Positions 36,590 through 45,379 are shown, numbered from the stretch's first letter. The stretch: DNA of 64,000 nucleotides from Halorhabdus salina (GCF_013839425.1 NZ_JACDNP010000001.1:186001-250000), one strand, 5' to 3'. Program-made: numbers and translations. The notes: generated by a model not told the origin, from the sequence alone.

Positions 36590-36835
36590 ATATTTGTGGT
36601 ACCGACTCACATTCATGCGTACGAGGGCCAAGGCTATGATATGCCACGGCATGCCCCGAATTGACCGGAATCTTTAAACCCAGTCCTCTTGTAGTAGCAG
36701 TTACCTGAACGCTTCGAGCGTTCGGCAGTATCGTGCGACGCCCAGAATGACAGGGAACCTACTTATCAGGAGTCAGCACGCCTGGAGTCGCGAGACTGTC
36801 AAACGCCGAGGCGGGAACGGCACAGAGAGTCAACT
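36590..36835. other. Intergenic region with TATA box and hairpin before the coiled-coil gene
   Basis: 246 bases without a gene. ctttaaacc (36672-36680) looks like a TATA box. About 27-30 bases later a perfect 7-bp hairpin gaacgct-tcg-agcgttc (36707-36723) would lie at the 5' end of the RNA. A leader of roughly 130 bases then runs to the ATG at 36836. Confidence 0.45.
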
Positions 36836-37726
36836 ATGACAGATTCGATAGACCAATCCAAGAACGTATCAGTAACAGACGACGACCTCGAGAACAAATC
36901 CAAAGGCGAACTTATCAAGCTCGCCGGACAGCTGCGAGATCGACGGAACGATCTCAACCAGATGGCCTCCGAGCGGGCCTCCGAGCGTGACGACCTCAAC
37001 GCAAAGACCCGCGAGAAGGTCGACGAGGCCCAGGAACATCGCGAGAAGCGCGACGACCTCAACGAGCAGGTTCAGGAACACAAGGAAAGCCGCAACGAAC
37101 TCAACGCCAAAGCTAACGAGCTGTTCGACGAAGTCGAGCAGAAAAAGGAGGACCTCGAACTCGATGAGGGCAAGAGCGTCGACCAGCTCGAAGAGGAAAT
37201 CGAGGACCTCGAGTTCAAACAGCAGACGGAAGTACTCAGTACCGAGGACGAGCGCGAGCTAATCGAGAAGATCGAGGAAAAGCGGGAGAAGCTCGCCGAC
37301 CGGAAAGAAAAGCTCGATCAGACTGGCGATGTCGATGAGATCAAATCTGAGGCCCAAGAGATCCGTTCCGAAGCCAGCCAACACCACCAGAAGGTGACCG
37401 AACTGGCCGACGAAGCCCAGGAACACCACAACCAGATGATCGAGGCGTATCGCGAAGCTGACGAGGTCCGCGACGAGGCCGACGAGATGCACGAGAAGTT
37501 CGTCGAGGCCCAAGAAGCAGCCGACCAACACCACGAGGACTTCGTCCGCGTCCAGAAGCGCCTGCGCGAACTCGACGAGAAAGAGGAAGAAGAGGAGCGG
37601 TCGCGCCGCGAGGAAGAGAAAGAAGCTGCCCGCGAGGAAGCCGAAGAGATCTACCAGCAGTTCAAGGATGGCGAGACCCTCGAAACCGAGGACCTGATGA
37701 AACTCCAGAAGACCGGCCTGCTCTGA
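36836..37726 (+). CDS. Long coiled-coil protein (COG1340-like)
   Basis: 296 residues, almost entirely charged helix: continuous coiled coil from about 20 to 275, with repeated (R/K)(D/N)(D/E)LN steps (RNDLNQM, RDDLNAK, RDDLNEQ, RNELNAK) and a His-rich middle (SQHHQKV, QEHHNQM, DQHHEDF). The tail FKDGETLETEDLMKLQKTGLL is conserved in archaeal homologues and may be a docking peptide. No membrane segment. Homologues have been misnamed phosphoserine phosphatase; no catalytic motif supports that. Role unknown, probably structural or scaffold. Confidence 0.8.
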   Translation: MTDSIDQSKNVSVTDDDLENKSKGELIKLAGQLRDRRNDLNQMASERASERDDLNAKTREKVDEAQEHREKRDDLNEQVQEHKESRNELNAKANELFDEVEQKKEDLELDEGKSVDQLEEEIEDLEFKQQTEVLSTEDERELIEKIEEKREKLADRKEKLDQTGDVDEIKSEAQEIRSEASQHHQKVTELADEAQEHHNQMIEAYREADEVRDEADEMHEKFVEAQEAADQHHEDFVRVQKRLRELDEKEEEEERSRREEEKEAAREEAEEIYQQFKDGETLETEDLMKLQKTGLL

Positions 37727-37813
37727 TCGAGTCCGACACGATAGTTCTGCGACCGGAGTCTGTGGGAGAGCGAGTGACGAGGATTTTTATGGAATCGCAG
37801 CCACCACTCGATT

Positions 37814-38956
37814 GTGAGCACCCTGGTGGTGTGTCTGGACCGCGGTGGGGACCTCGCGACAGCCACCGAACCGCCCGTCGTCGGGTACGACGCCGTCGAG
37901 TCGCTCGTGACTGAATTCGGTATCGAGGATCCGGAGGACAGCCGGGTGAACTGTCTGCTCGAAGGGCTCCGGGTTACCCGTCGCCTGGAAAACGACGGCG
38001 AGAAGGCAACCGTCGCGGTCGTCTCCGCCGGGAACGATGCCATGGGCCTCGACCGGACTGTCGCCCGACAGACGGACGAACTCCTGGACACGTACGATCC
38101 AGACTCGGCGATCGTCGTGACCGACAGCGCCGAAGATCAACGGTTGGTGCCGATCATCGAGAGTCGGGTCACAGTCGATGCCGTCGACCGGGTTGTCGTC
38201 CGCCAGGCCCGGGACATCGAATCGACGTATTACCTGCTCAAACAGTTCCTGGCGGACGAGGAACTCCGGGAGACGGTTCTCGTACCGATCGGAGCCGCAC
38301 TCTTAGCGTTACCGATCTTGCTGGTTGTCCTCAACAGCGTCACGATGACTATCGGTGCGATTGCCGCGGCAGTCGGCCTCCTGTTGCTCTATAAGGGGCT
38401 GGGGGTCGACGAGTACGTCGCCACCCTCCCGCGCCAGGTACACAATGCCCTGTATTCGGGACAGGTATCGCTGGTGACCTACGTCGTCGCGGCCGGGCTG
38501 GCGTTGATCGGGCTGTTTGTCGGTGCACTGGGCGTTTCGGCCACTGCCTCGGATGCCGAAGTCATCTTGGCAATGCGGTTCGGATTCGACAGCGTGCCGT
38601 GGCTGACGGCCGCCGCGCTGGCAGCCAGTACCGGGCGGTTACTCGACGAACTGATCCGCCGCGAAGGCATCCGGAGTGCCTACCTGAATCTCCCCTTCGG
38701 CGTCGTCGCTGTCGGCCTCGTCGTCAGGGGCGTGACCGGGTACTTCCTCGAACGGGCGGCCGTCTTTGCATCAGTGACCGTCTCGTCGTTCGACCTCGGG
38801 CCGATCGTCGTCGAAGGATTCACACTCTCACCGAGCGCCCGCCTCGCGATGTTCCTGCTTGCCGGCATCGTCGTCAGCCTCGTCGGCGTCCGGTTTTCGG
38901 CCTACGTCAGCGGAACGGGCGTCGAGGAAGAACTCGCCAACGAGGGCCAGCCCTGA
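37814..38956 (+). CDS. DUF373 family integral membrane protein
   Basis: 380 residues from a GTG at 37814. The N-terminal soluble part (1-150) starts LVVCLDRGGDLA and contains VVSAGNDAMGLDRTVARQ, the alpha/beta nucleotide-like half typical of DUF373. The C-terminal part has about six membrane helices (from 154 on: LVPIGAALLALPILLVVL, IGAIAAAVGLLLLY, VVAAGLALIGLFVGALG and others). The family is archaeal and its function unknown. It is followed 38 bases later by DUF371. Confidence 0.88.
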   Translation: MSTLVVCLDRGGDLATATEPPVVGYDAVESLVTEFGIEDPEDSRVNCLLEGLRVTRRLENDGEKATVAVVSAGNDAMGLDRTVARQTDELLDTYDPDSAIVVTDSAEDQRLVPIIESRVTVDAVDRVVVRQARDIESTYYLLKQFLADEELRETVLVPIGAALLALPILLVVLNSVTMTIGAIAAAVGLLLLYKGLGVDEYVATLPRQVHNALYSGQVSLVTYVVAAGLALIGLFVGALGVSATASDAEVILAMRFGFDSVPWLTAAALAASTGRLLDELIRREGIRSAYLNLPFGVVAVGLVVRGVTGYFLERAAVFASVTVSSFDLGPIVVEGFTLSPSARLAMFLLAGIVVSLVGVRFSAYVSGTGVEEELANEGQP

Positions 38957-38994
38957 AACGCGGTCCTCAAGTGACCCTGCCCGAACGGACGTGC

Positions 38995-39408
38995 ATGGAC
39001 GAGGTCATCCGCGCACGCGGCCACGAACACGTCACGGCGACCCACCAGAGTACGCTTGAGTTCACCAGCGACGACTACCTGACGCCCGCGGGCGACTGCA
39101 TTCTCGGTATCGACGCCGACCGCGTCCCCACCGATTTCGATGTGGCGTTCGTCACCGCTTGCCAAAATCGCGACGCGACGATCACAGCGACGATCGAAAC
39201 AGACGCCCATCGACACGTGATCACGGGGAGCGGTCACCCGGATCTCAGCTTCGAGAACGAACGGAGCCTGGTGGTCCGAACGAGTGACTACGTCGACGAT
39301 CGGACGGTCATGGTCGGGGCCGAGGGGGCCGCTGCCGACGTAGATCGTGACCTCATCGACGCACTGTCGGCGGGCGCATCGGTGACGCTGACACTCAGCG
39401 TGGAGTGA
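38995..39408 (+). CDS. DUF371 family protein
   Basis: 137 residues from the ATG at 38995; the upstream open frame is inside DUF373. Small beta-rich archaeal protein with RARGHEHVTATHQSTLEFT at the N-terminus and SGHPDLSFENERSLVVRTSDYVDDRTVMVGA in the second half, the DUF371 pattern. No known catalytic residues, although conserved His (GHEHV, GSGHPD) suggest metal binding. Probably co-transcribed with the DUF373 gene. Function unknown. Confidence 0.85.
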   Translation: MDEVIRARGHEHVTATHQSTLEFTSDDYLTPAGDCILGIDADRVPTDFDVAFVTACQNRDATITATIETDAHRHVITGSGHPDLSFENERSLVVRTSDYVDDRTVMVGAEGAAADVDRDLIDALSAGASVTLTLSVE

Positions 39409-39454
39409 ATTCGCATACCGGCTGTTTTTGGAATTGGGGCCCGGACCGAACCGT

Positions 39455-40288
39455 ATGAGTCAGGAACCGGATCGAAACATCAGCGGCGGGGCCGATGGCG
39501 GCGGGACGACGGCGACATTCGGAGCCGACAGCGCCGAAACCCGTGCGGCGGCGGTCGTGAATCGGCTCGGGGACCTGTACTGGCAGAAGACCTACGGCGG
39601 GCGGGACGCCTTCGAAACGCTCGTCCGGACAATCCTGAGCCAGAACACCAGTGACGCGGCGAGCCAACCGGCCCACGACGCCCTGCTGGAGCGGTACGCT
39701 TCCGGTAGGGATGCCAACGCAGACGATGGGAGCGAAGTCGATCTCGTCGACGCGCTCGCCGACGCCGACCAGGCGACCCTCGCGGAGACGATATCCGGGG
39801 CCGGACTCCACAATCAGAAGTCGACCCGGATCATCGACATCGCCGAGCGGATTCGGTCGGAGTACGGGGGCGAGGCCGAGTTCGACGCGTTTGTCCGAGA
39901 GCAGCCGGCCGAGTCTGTCCGGGAGACGCTACTCGCGATGACTGGGGTTGGCCCGAAGACCGCAGACTGTGTCCTGCTGTTCGCGGGTGGCCAGGATGGG
40001 GTCTTTCCGGTCGATACGCACGTCCACCGGATCTATCGTCGGCTGGGGATCGCACCGCCGGAGGCCGATCACGAAGACGTGCGGGAGATTCTCGAACGTG
40101 ATGTGCCCAGCGAGAAGTGTGGCTTCGGCCACACGGCGAGCATCCAGTTCGGCCGCGAGTACTGCTCAGCGCGGAAGCCAGCCTGTCTCGACGGACCTGA
40201 AGCCTGCCCGCTATACGACCTGTGTGACAGGGTCGGGCTCGATCCAGTTGCCGGCGAGGTCGTCGACCCTGCAGACGCAAACCAGTAA
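39455..40288 (+). CDS. nth: Endonuclease III-like DNA glycosylase/AP lyase
   Basis: 277 residues from the ATG at 39455. Base-excision repair of oxidised pyrimidines. The helix-hairpin-helix AMTGVGPKTADCV holds the catalytic Lys168, and FPVDTHVHRI holds Asp187. The C-terminal [4Fe-4S] ligands are Cys237, 244, 251 and 257, spaced 6-6-5, whereas E. coli Nth is 6-2-5, so four extra residues lie in the loop. The N-terminal 28 residues are a glycine-rich, probably disordered extension. A T6 run follows the stop. Confidence 0.92.
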   Translation: MSQEPDRNISGGADGGGTTATFGADSAETRAAAVVNRLGDLYWQKTYGGRDAFETLVRTILSQNTSDAASQPAHDALLERYASGRDANADDGSEVDLVDALADADQATLAETISGAGLHNQKSTRIIDIAERIRSEYGGEAEFDAFVREQPAESVRETLLAMTGVGPKTADCVLLFAGGQDGVFPVDTHVHRIYRRLGIAPPEADHEDVREILERDVPSEKCGFGHTASIQFGREYCSARKPACLDGPEACPLYDLCDRVGLDPVAGEVVDPADANQ

Positions 40289-40312
40289 CTGCAAACCGGC
40301 CAGCGACCCTAA

Positions 40313-40318
40313 TTTTTT
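40313..40318 (+). terminator. T6 tract after nth, before the DUF6602-like gene
   Basis: ctaattttttatcag, 24 bases after the nth stop. It also lies about 28 bases before the ATG at 40344, so the same AT-rich spot may serve as the promoter of the next gene. Confidence 0.35.
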
Positions 40319-40343
40319 ATCAGTATTAATCGTAGACTAGCGC

Positions 40344-41048
40344 ATGGCACCGTTCGACGAGTATTTTCGCACCGTCTCGACGGAATTGCTCGACGCGTAC
40401 GCGGCGGCCGACGGCTTCGAACACCAGCGAGACGCCCGAGACACCTTCGTCGAGACGTTTCTCGAAGCGGTCTATCCGACAGCGTACGTCAACGTTGGCG
40501 GCGAGATTGTCGACGCCAGCGGCGAGACGAGCAATCGCGCCGAGATCGTCCTCTACGATCAGCACCTGCCAGTCCTGACCGTCGGCGGGAACGATCGGTA
40601 CCTGAGTGCCGGCGTCCACGCACATATCGACGTCAAAGCGGACCTCTTTGGCGAAATCGATCACGCACTGAGTAAGGTAGACTCGATCAAGCGACTCGAC
40701 ACCGATCGGATGCCCGTCGACGAGGATCTCGACCGGCGAAACCACCACTTTTCGGCCATTGTTGCGTACGACGGTCCCGATCCGGAGGTGTTCAAGGAGA
40801 CCGTCCTCAGACACTACGCCAACCGGAACGACCTGAGTGGTTGCGCGGACCTGATCTGCGTGCCCGGCGAGTACGTAATGCTCACCACGTATACCGGGCA
40901 GAATCCGGGGTTGACATTCCTCAAAACCGATGAAGACAGTCTGATGGTGTTTTTCGTCAATTTGGCCGGGGCCGTCTCGGCGAACTACTGGCGTCGACGG
41001 CCAGTCATCTCGGCGTACATGAGCCGCACCGAAGCCGAACAGTTCTAG
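40344..41048 (+). CDS. DUF6602-like protein (possible nuclease-fold domain)
   Basis: 234 residues with its own AT-rich promoter. The middle segment VGGEIVDASGETSNRAEIVLYDQHLPVL resembles the DUF6602 pattern (G-x-I-x-D...S/N-x-x-D/E-IV-x-YD...P), which recalls a restriction-endonuclease-like core (E-x-V, D/E...). The central part (HAHIDVKADL) carries a second candidate acidic/Lys site. No membrane segment. It is not embedded in a defence island here. The assignment rests on the short motif only; function unknown. Confidence 0.55.
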   Translation: MAPFDEYFRTVSTELLDAYAAADGFEHQRDARDTFVETFLEAVYPTAYVNVGGEIVDASGETSNRAEIVLYDQHLPVLTVGGNDRYLSAGVHAHIDVKADLFGEIDHALSKVDSIKRLDTDRMPVDEDLDRRNHHFSAIVAYDGPDPEVFKETVLRHYANRNDLSGCADLICVPGEYVMLTTYTGQNPGLTFLKTDEDSLMVFFVNLAGAVSANYWRRRPVISAYMSRTEAEQF

Positions 41049-41060
41049 GGGCGTCGGCCG

Positions 41061-42035
41061 TCAGTCCATGGCCGCGTCGATTCGCTCGAACTGCTCGTCG
41101 GTAAGTTCGACGTCGACAGCGCCGAGGTTCTCGTCGAGTTGGTCAACCGTCCGAGCCCCGATGATCGGGACGATGGTCAGGTCCTCGTGGGCCAACAGCC
41201 AGGCCAGTGAGATCTGTGCCGGCGAGGCGTCGGTCTCGTCGGCGACGGCCCGAATCTCCTCGAGGACGTCCCAGGCCTCTTCCCGGAGGTACCAGTCTTC
41301 GAAGTGGTCGTCGATGTCGCCCCGTGATCCGTCCGGCGCGCGAACCTCGCCGTCGCCGACGCGTTCGTACTTGCCCGTCAGGAAGCCGCCGTGCAGCGGC
41401 GAGTACGGACAGACCGCCAGATCCTGGTCGGCACAGACGTCAAGGTACTCCGCGACTGGCTCGCGGTGGACCGCCGAGTACTGTGGCTGCGTGACGGTGA
41501 ATGCCTCGTAGTTGTTGACGTCCGCTTTCCAGAGCCCTTTGGTGAGTTTCCAGGCATCGGCCGTCGATAGGCCGACGTGGTGGACCTTCCCCTCACTGAT
41601 CAGGTCGTCGATCGTCCGCAGGGTCTTCTCGATGGGCGTCTCATCGTCGAAGCGGTGGAGATAGAGAATATCTAGGTACTCCGTGTCGAGTTTCTCGAGG
41701 GACCCCTCGACCTCGGCGCGCACGTTCTTCGACGAGAGGTTCTCCTGAAATCGGGAAACGTCCGACCAGTAGCACTTCGAAGCCACGACGAAGTCCTCTC
41801 GATCCTGTTCGTCGAGCCACTCGCCGATCCAGCGCTCGCTGTCGCCGCCACCATAGCCGTTGGCGGTGTCGATGAAGTTCCCGCCCATCTCCGCGTAGGC
41901 GTCGAGCAGCTCGTGGGCCTCTTCCCGACCCGTCTCGACGACACCCGTTTCCTCGTGTTCCATCCCGAATCGCCACGTCCCCAGTGCGATGGGCGATACT
42001 TCGAGTCCAGTGTTGCCGAGTCTGACGTACTCCAT
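41061..42035 (-). CDS. Aldo/keto reductase
   Basis: 324 residues from the ATG at 42035. A ttaaaa element is centred about 27 bases upstream; the in-frame GTG two codons earlier is less likely. NAD(P)H-dependent oxidoreductase with an (alpha/beta)8 barrel. The catalytic tetrad is visible: Asp and Tyr in FIDTANGYGGG, Lys in VASKCYW, His in LYLHRFD. The cofactor-binding PIIGARTVDQLDENLGA follows near the C-terminus. Resembles the voltage-gated-K-channel-beta/Tas-like clade. Physiological substrate unknown. Confidence 0.9.
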   Translation of the reverse strand: MEYVRLGNTGLEVSPIALGTWRFGMEHEETGVVETGREEAHELLDAYAEMGGNFIDTANGYGGGDSERWIGEWLDEQDREDFVVASKCYWSDVSRFQENLSSKNVRAEVEGSLEKLDTEYLDILYLHRFDDETPIEKTLRTIDDLISEGKVHHVGLSTADAWKLTKGLWKADVNNYEAFTVTQPQYSAVHREPVAEYLDVCADQDLAVCPYSPLHGGFLTGKYERVGDGEVRAPDGSRGDIDDHFEDWYLREEAWDVLEEIRAVADETDASPAQISLAWLLAHEDLTIVPIIGARTVDQLDENLGAVDVELTDEQFERIDAAMD

Positions 42036-42131
42036 ATCCACTGGCTAGGGTGCCCCCCTTTTAATTCTGATGTGATAGTTCGTATCATCTTCGATCCCCC
42101 CCAGGAGACGGCGATCCATCCACGACACCGA

Positions 42132-42590
42132 TCACCGGGCTGGTCGAACGGCGAGGACGAGCATCGAGACCGTAATGAGGACGAACGCAAGCAGCGAAAG
42201 GTTCGGAATCGAGAGGCCGAACACCCGCAACAATACGGTCCCGCACCCGCCACCCCCGAGTGTACACTGACTCCCGCTTGTGGCCGCCAGTTGCAACAGC
42301 GAGTGATAGGCCGCGATCGCGCCACCGATCACCGACAGTGGGAGGGCGGTCCGGTAGACCTCGCGGCGACCCTCGACGGCAGCCATCCCGAGAACGACCA
42401 CCAGCGGGTACATCAGAATCCGTTGATACCAGCAGAGTCGGCAGGGAATCAGTCCAAGGCCGAGACTAAGATAGAGGCTGCCGGCCGTGGCAACGACGGC
42501 AACAAGCGTCCCAATCGCCAAGAGCGGGCGAGGTGGTTCGTCGATCCACGCTCGAATCGACCACGTTGACTGGGCCGTCTGTTCGGTCAT
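42132..42590 (-). CDS. DsbB-like disulfide bond formation protein
   Basis: 152 residues, four membrane helices (about 22-46, 56-72, 80-100, 124-146). Both DsbB cysteine pairs are present: CxxC at Cys50/Cys53 (IPCRLCWYQRI) and a loop pair Cys109/Cys116. The WYQR stretch after the first pair is the quinone-side signature. It oxidises an extracytoplasmic thiol oxidase and passes electrons to quinone. Its partner DsbA-like protein is not in the window. Confidence 0.9.
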   Translation of the reverse strand: MTEQTAQSTWSIRAWIDEPPRPLLAIGTLVAVVATAGSLYLSLGLGLIPCRLCWYQRILMYPLVVVLGMAAVEGRREVYRTALPLSVIGGAIAAYHSLLQLAATSGSQCTLGGGGCGTVLLRVFGLSIPNLSLLAFVLITVSMLVLAVRPAR

Positions 42591-42659
42591 GTCAGCGGGG
42601 ACTCCTGGCCCAACCCTAAATCACACGCATCGGAGCCGAACTGACGTCGGCAAAAGCGA

Positions 42660-44579
42660 TCAGACGAACCGGAAGGTTTCGAGGTTCTTCGGCGCGAACG
42701 TCCGCATATTGTACTCGTGGTAGAGTGCCGAGGAGAGGTCCTGAACGGACGATTCGTCACCGTGGACACAGAGGATCTTCTCGGGGCGAGGGTTCATCGT
42801 CTTCACGAAGTTCTCCAACCCCTGCCGGTCTGCGTGACCGGAGAACCCGTCGACCGTCTCGACGTTCATTTTCAGCTTCAGGGTGCTGGCACGACCGTTC
42901 CCGTTGCCGAGCGGAATCTCGTCCCACCCGTTCTGGATGCGCTGGCCGAGCGTCCCCTGGGCCTGGTAACCGACGAACGCAAGCGTCGAGTCCGGATCGG
43001 GACCGAGGTGCTCGATCCAGGACATGATCGGCCCGCCTTCCATCATCCCGGAGGTCGAAAGAATGATCGACGGCCCTTCGTCGACGACTTCCTGACGCTC
43101 GTCTTCCCCGCCGTCGATATGATTGAACTGGTCGGCCAGGAAGGGATTCTCGTCCTCGTGGAAGATCCGATCCCGAAGATCGTCACGCAAATATTCGGGA
43201 TACGTGCTGTGAATGGCCGTCGCCTCCCAGATCATCCCGTCGAGGTGGACCGGCATCTCTGGAATATCTCCCTCGCGCATCGCCTCTTCTAAGACGAGCA
43301 TGAGTTCCTGGGAACGCCCGACAGCGAATGCCGGAATCAATATTTTCCCACCCCGGTCGTAGGTGTTCTGGATGACCTGTTGGAGTTTCTGCTCGGAATC
43401 GGCCTGATCGGTCTGGTAGTCGTTGCGACCGCCGTAGGTCGATTCAAGCACCAGCGTCTCGACGCGCGGGAACTCGTTTACGGCCCCGTTGAACAGCCGG
43501 GTGTCCTCGTAGTGGATGTCGCCCGAGAATGCGACGTTGTACAGTCCCTCACCGATATGGAAGTGTGCAACCGACGACCCAAGAATGTGCCCGGCGTTGT
43601 GCAGGGTGAGTTTGATATCCGGCGAGATGTCTGTGACGTCGCCGTACTCGATCGGAATGGTGTGTTTGATCGCCTCCCGAACCATTTCGGAGTCATAGGG
43701 CGGCGATCGCCCCTCTTTGGCCGCGACGTCGAGATAGTCAAGCGTCAGCAAGCCCATTAGATCTCGAGTCGGTTCGGTCGTGTAGATCGGCCCATCGTAC
43801 CCGTACTTGAACAGGAGCGGAATGAGCGCGGAGTGATCGAGGTGAGCGTGCGTGAGCACGACCGCGTCGAGCGAACTCGCCCCTGATCCCAGCGCTTCCG
43901 GGACCTGAAGGTATGGAACTTCATCCTCGGCGCCCGGCTTGTCGCCGCAGTCGATCAGGACGCGGGTCTCCGGCGTCGAAAGGATGAACGCGGCCCGGCC
44001 GACCTCCCGGCAACAGCCAAGCGTCGTGATGCGGACCCACTCGTCGTCGGACATCTCTTCGCGATGGATCTGTCGACCGACCCGTTCGAGAATGTCCCGG
44101 CGCTCGTCGCGTTCCTGGGTGAGAAAGCTCCGGACGTTCGAGACCGTCGAGGACTCGATCGGTGGCGTTCGGACGACATCGGGTGTCCAGCCGACCTCTC
44201 TGGTTATCTCCCGGAGGGTCGCGCCGTGGCGGCCGATCACCATTCCTGGCTTCTCGGCTTCCACGATGACTTCGCCAGTGTCTTCGTGGAAATCCAAGTC
44301 GGAGACCGTTGCCTCGTCAGGGATCACAGACATGATCTCCTCTCTGGCTTCCGGTGGGGAAGTCAAGACGTCAGGATCGGGCCGAACAGTGATTCGTTTG
44401 CGGAGTTTCGAAGCCAGTCGACGGATCAAATCACCGTTGTCCGCGAACGTCTTCGGATCCCGCGTGTATACGATCAGTTTCGGCCCTTCGTAAGTGACGT
44501 CCGTGATCGAGATGTTGTTCGGTACTTCGCTTTCGATCGTCTTCTTGGCGTCATCGAGTTGCTGATCTACGTTGCTCAT
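42660..44579 (-). CDS. aCPSF1 / FttA: KH-domain beta-CASP ribonuclease, transcription termination factor
   Basis: 639 residues, full length for archaeal CPSF1. Two N-terminal KH-like domains (about 1-75 and 76-145, with GMVIGRHGATL as the GxxG loop), a metallo-beta-lactamase core (HAHLDH at 244-249 as motif II, later NAGHILGS and FSGDIHYEDT), and a beta-CASP domain with STSGMMEGG and FSGHADRQGL near the C-terminus. In archaea this protein cuts nascent RNA after U-rich sites and ends transcription with Spt4/5. A TATA-like tgattaataatg (44678-44689) about 100 bases upstream implies a leadered mRNA. Confidence 0.95.
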   Translation of the reverse strand: MSNVDQQLDDAKKTIESEVPNNISITDVTYEGPKLIVYTRDPKTFADNGDLIRRLASKLRKRITVRPDPDVLTSPPEAREEIMSVIPDEATVSDLDFHEDTGEVIVEAEKPGMVIGRHGATLREITREVGWTPDVVRTPPIESSTVSNVRSFLTQERDERRDILERVGRQIHREEMSDDEWVRITTLGCCREVGRAAFILSTPETRVLIDCGDKPGAEDEVPYLQVPEALGSGASSLDAVVLTHAHLDHSALIPLLFKYGYDGPIYTTEPTRDLMGLLTLDYLDVAAKEGRSPPYDSEMVREAIKHTIPIEYGDVTDISPDIKLTLHNAGHILGSSVAHFHIGEGLYNVAFSGDIHYEDTRLFNGAVNEFPRVETLVLESTYGGRNDYQTDQADSEQKLQQVIQNTYDRGGKILIPAFAVGRSQELMLVLEEAMREGDIPEMPVHLDGMIWEATAIHSTYPEYLRDDLRDRIFHEDENPFLADQFNHIDGGEDERQEVVDEGPSIILSTSGMMEGGPIMSWIEHLGPDPDSTLAFVGYQAQGTLGQRIQNGWDEIPLGNGNGRASTLKLKMNVETVDGFSGHADRQGLENFVKTMNPRPEKILCVHGDESSVQDLSSALYHEYNMRTFAPKNLETFRFV

Positions 44580-44862
44580 AGCTGCAAAAAGTCCGCACTG
44601 CCGTGCCCGCCGGTAGGCCGACAGAGCGTTGCCCGCGATCCGGTGGACAACTGCCGTCGGTATGCGGGACGGCGGCTGATTAATAATGTCATGATGCGAT
44701 AGTGCTGCGCTCGCGATCGTGCTAGTCCGGACCCATCTGAGTAACCAAGAGAGCCCGGAAAACCGATCTCGACTGAAGATATTCGTCTCGGATTATAAAA
44801 ACCTTCGGAAAATGCAGGACACGGCCAACCCTGAATCGGGCATAGGCCAGACACCCGCCATC

Positions 44863-45172
44863 GTGGATGCAGAGCGAGCGCGCCTGCTAGAACGGGTCGA
44901 AATCGTCGTCCCGTTGATCAACAACGTGAGACAGCAACTCGGTAACGCCTTCGAGACTGGGATCGCGTCAGTAACGGGCGAGCAGTATCGGCGACCGATC
45001 AGAAATATTCGCCGATGGCGATCGAGCGGTCAACGTCGCTGCACTGGCGGGCCTGCTTTGGAACCTCGACATCGAAGGCGACTACCCGGGTTGTCTCGTC
45101 GGCGAACTTCTGGGCGGGAGTTGGCGGCCACAATCGCTAGCGAGCAGCCACGGTCACCTCCTGCCAAAGTGA
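44863..45172 (+). pseudogene. Frameshifted gene remnant of unknown family
   Basis: From a GTG at 44863 one frame reads DAERARLLERVEIVVPLINN...ETGIASVTG and then turns into Arg/Ser-rich nonsense. The adjacent frame, open from 44975 after a TAA, reads RSEIFADGDRAVNVAALAGL then LWNLDIEGDYPGCLVGELLG and stops at 45170. Both parts look like real haloarchaeal protein, and the change of frame lies near 44975-45001. A strong TATA (44796-44804) precedes it. I do not recognise the family. A single frameshift or sequencing error would explain the pattern. Confidence 0.4.
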
Positions 45173-45181
45173 CAGTTCACT

Positions 45182-45286
45182 ATGCGGATAGTCACACACG
45201 GAAAAGAGGACCCAACAGCCGGCCGGGATGCCCTCGACGCCGCGCTGGCAGCCGGCGTCCAAACGCGATTGTCTGGCTGGGAGTGA
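45182..45286 (+). CDS. 34-codon open frame, possible truncated gene
   Basis: ATG at 45182, nine bases after the preceding remnant stop and in the same frame. The protein begins MRIVTHGKEDPTAGRDALDA and ends in AALAAGVQTRLSGWE, with plausible haloarchaeal composition but no recognisable domain. It may be the N-terminal stub of a deleted gene or a true microprotein. Confidence 0.25.
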   Translation: MRIVTHGKEDPTAGRDALDAALAAGVQTRLSGWE

Positions 45287-45379
45287 TGCGCCACGGAGAG
45301 TCCGTTCACCGTCGATCCGACCGATGAGTGATCGACCGCGATCCAATGGCTCTTGACGCTGGCCGGCCTATCAACTCCC

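Larger units (their letters stand above)
44580..45379. other. 800-base region between aCPSF1 and AstE-like gene, with possible gene remnants
   Basis: The left 140 bases are the aCPSF1 leader and promoter. A strong ttataaaaa (44796-44804) on the plus strand suggests transcription rightward, but no intact gene follows. Protein-like stretches in two different frames (44863-45172) and a 34-codon frame (45182-45286) read like pieces of lost genes. Confidence 0.5.

Noticed and set aside
44719-45327. 202-codon frame as one intact gene after aCPSF1
   Set aside because: Its second half is Arg/Ser-rich nonsense while the neighbouring frame is protein-like, so the intact reading is not credible.
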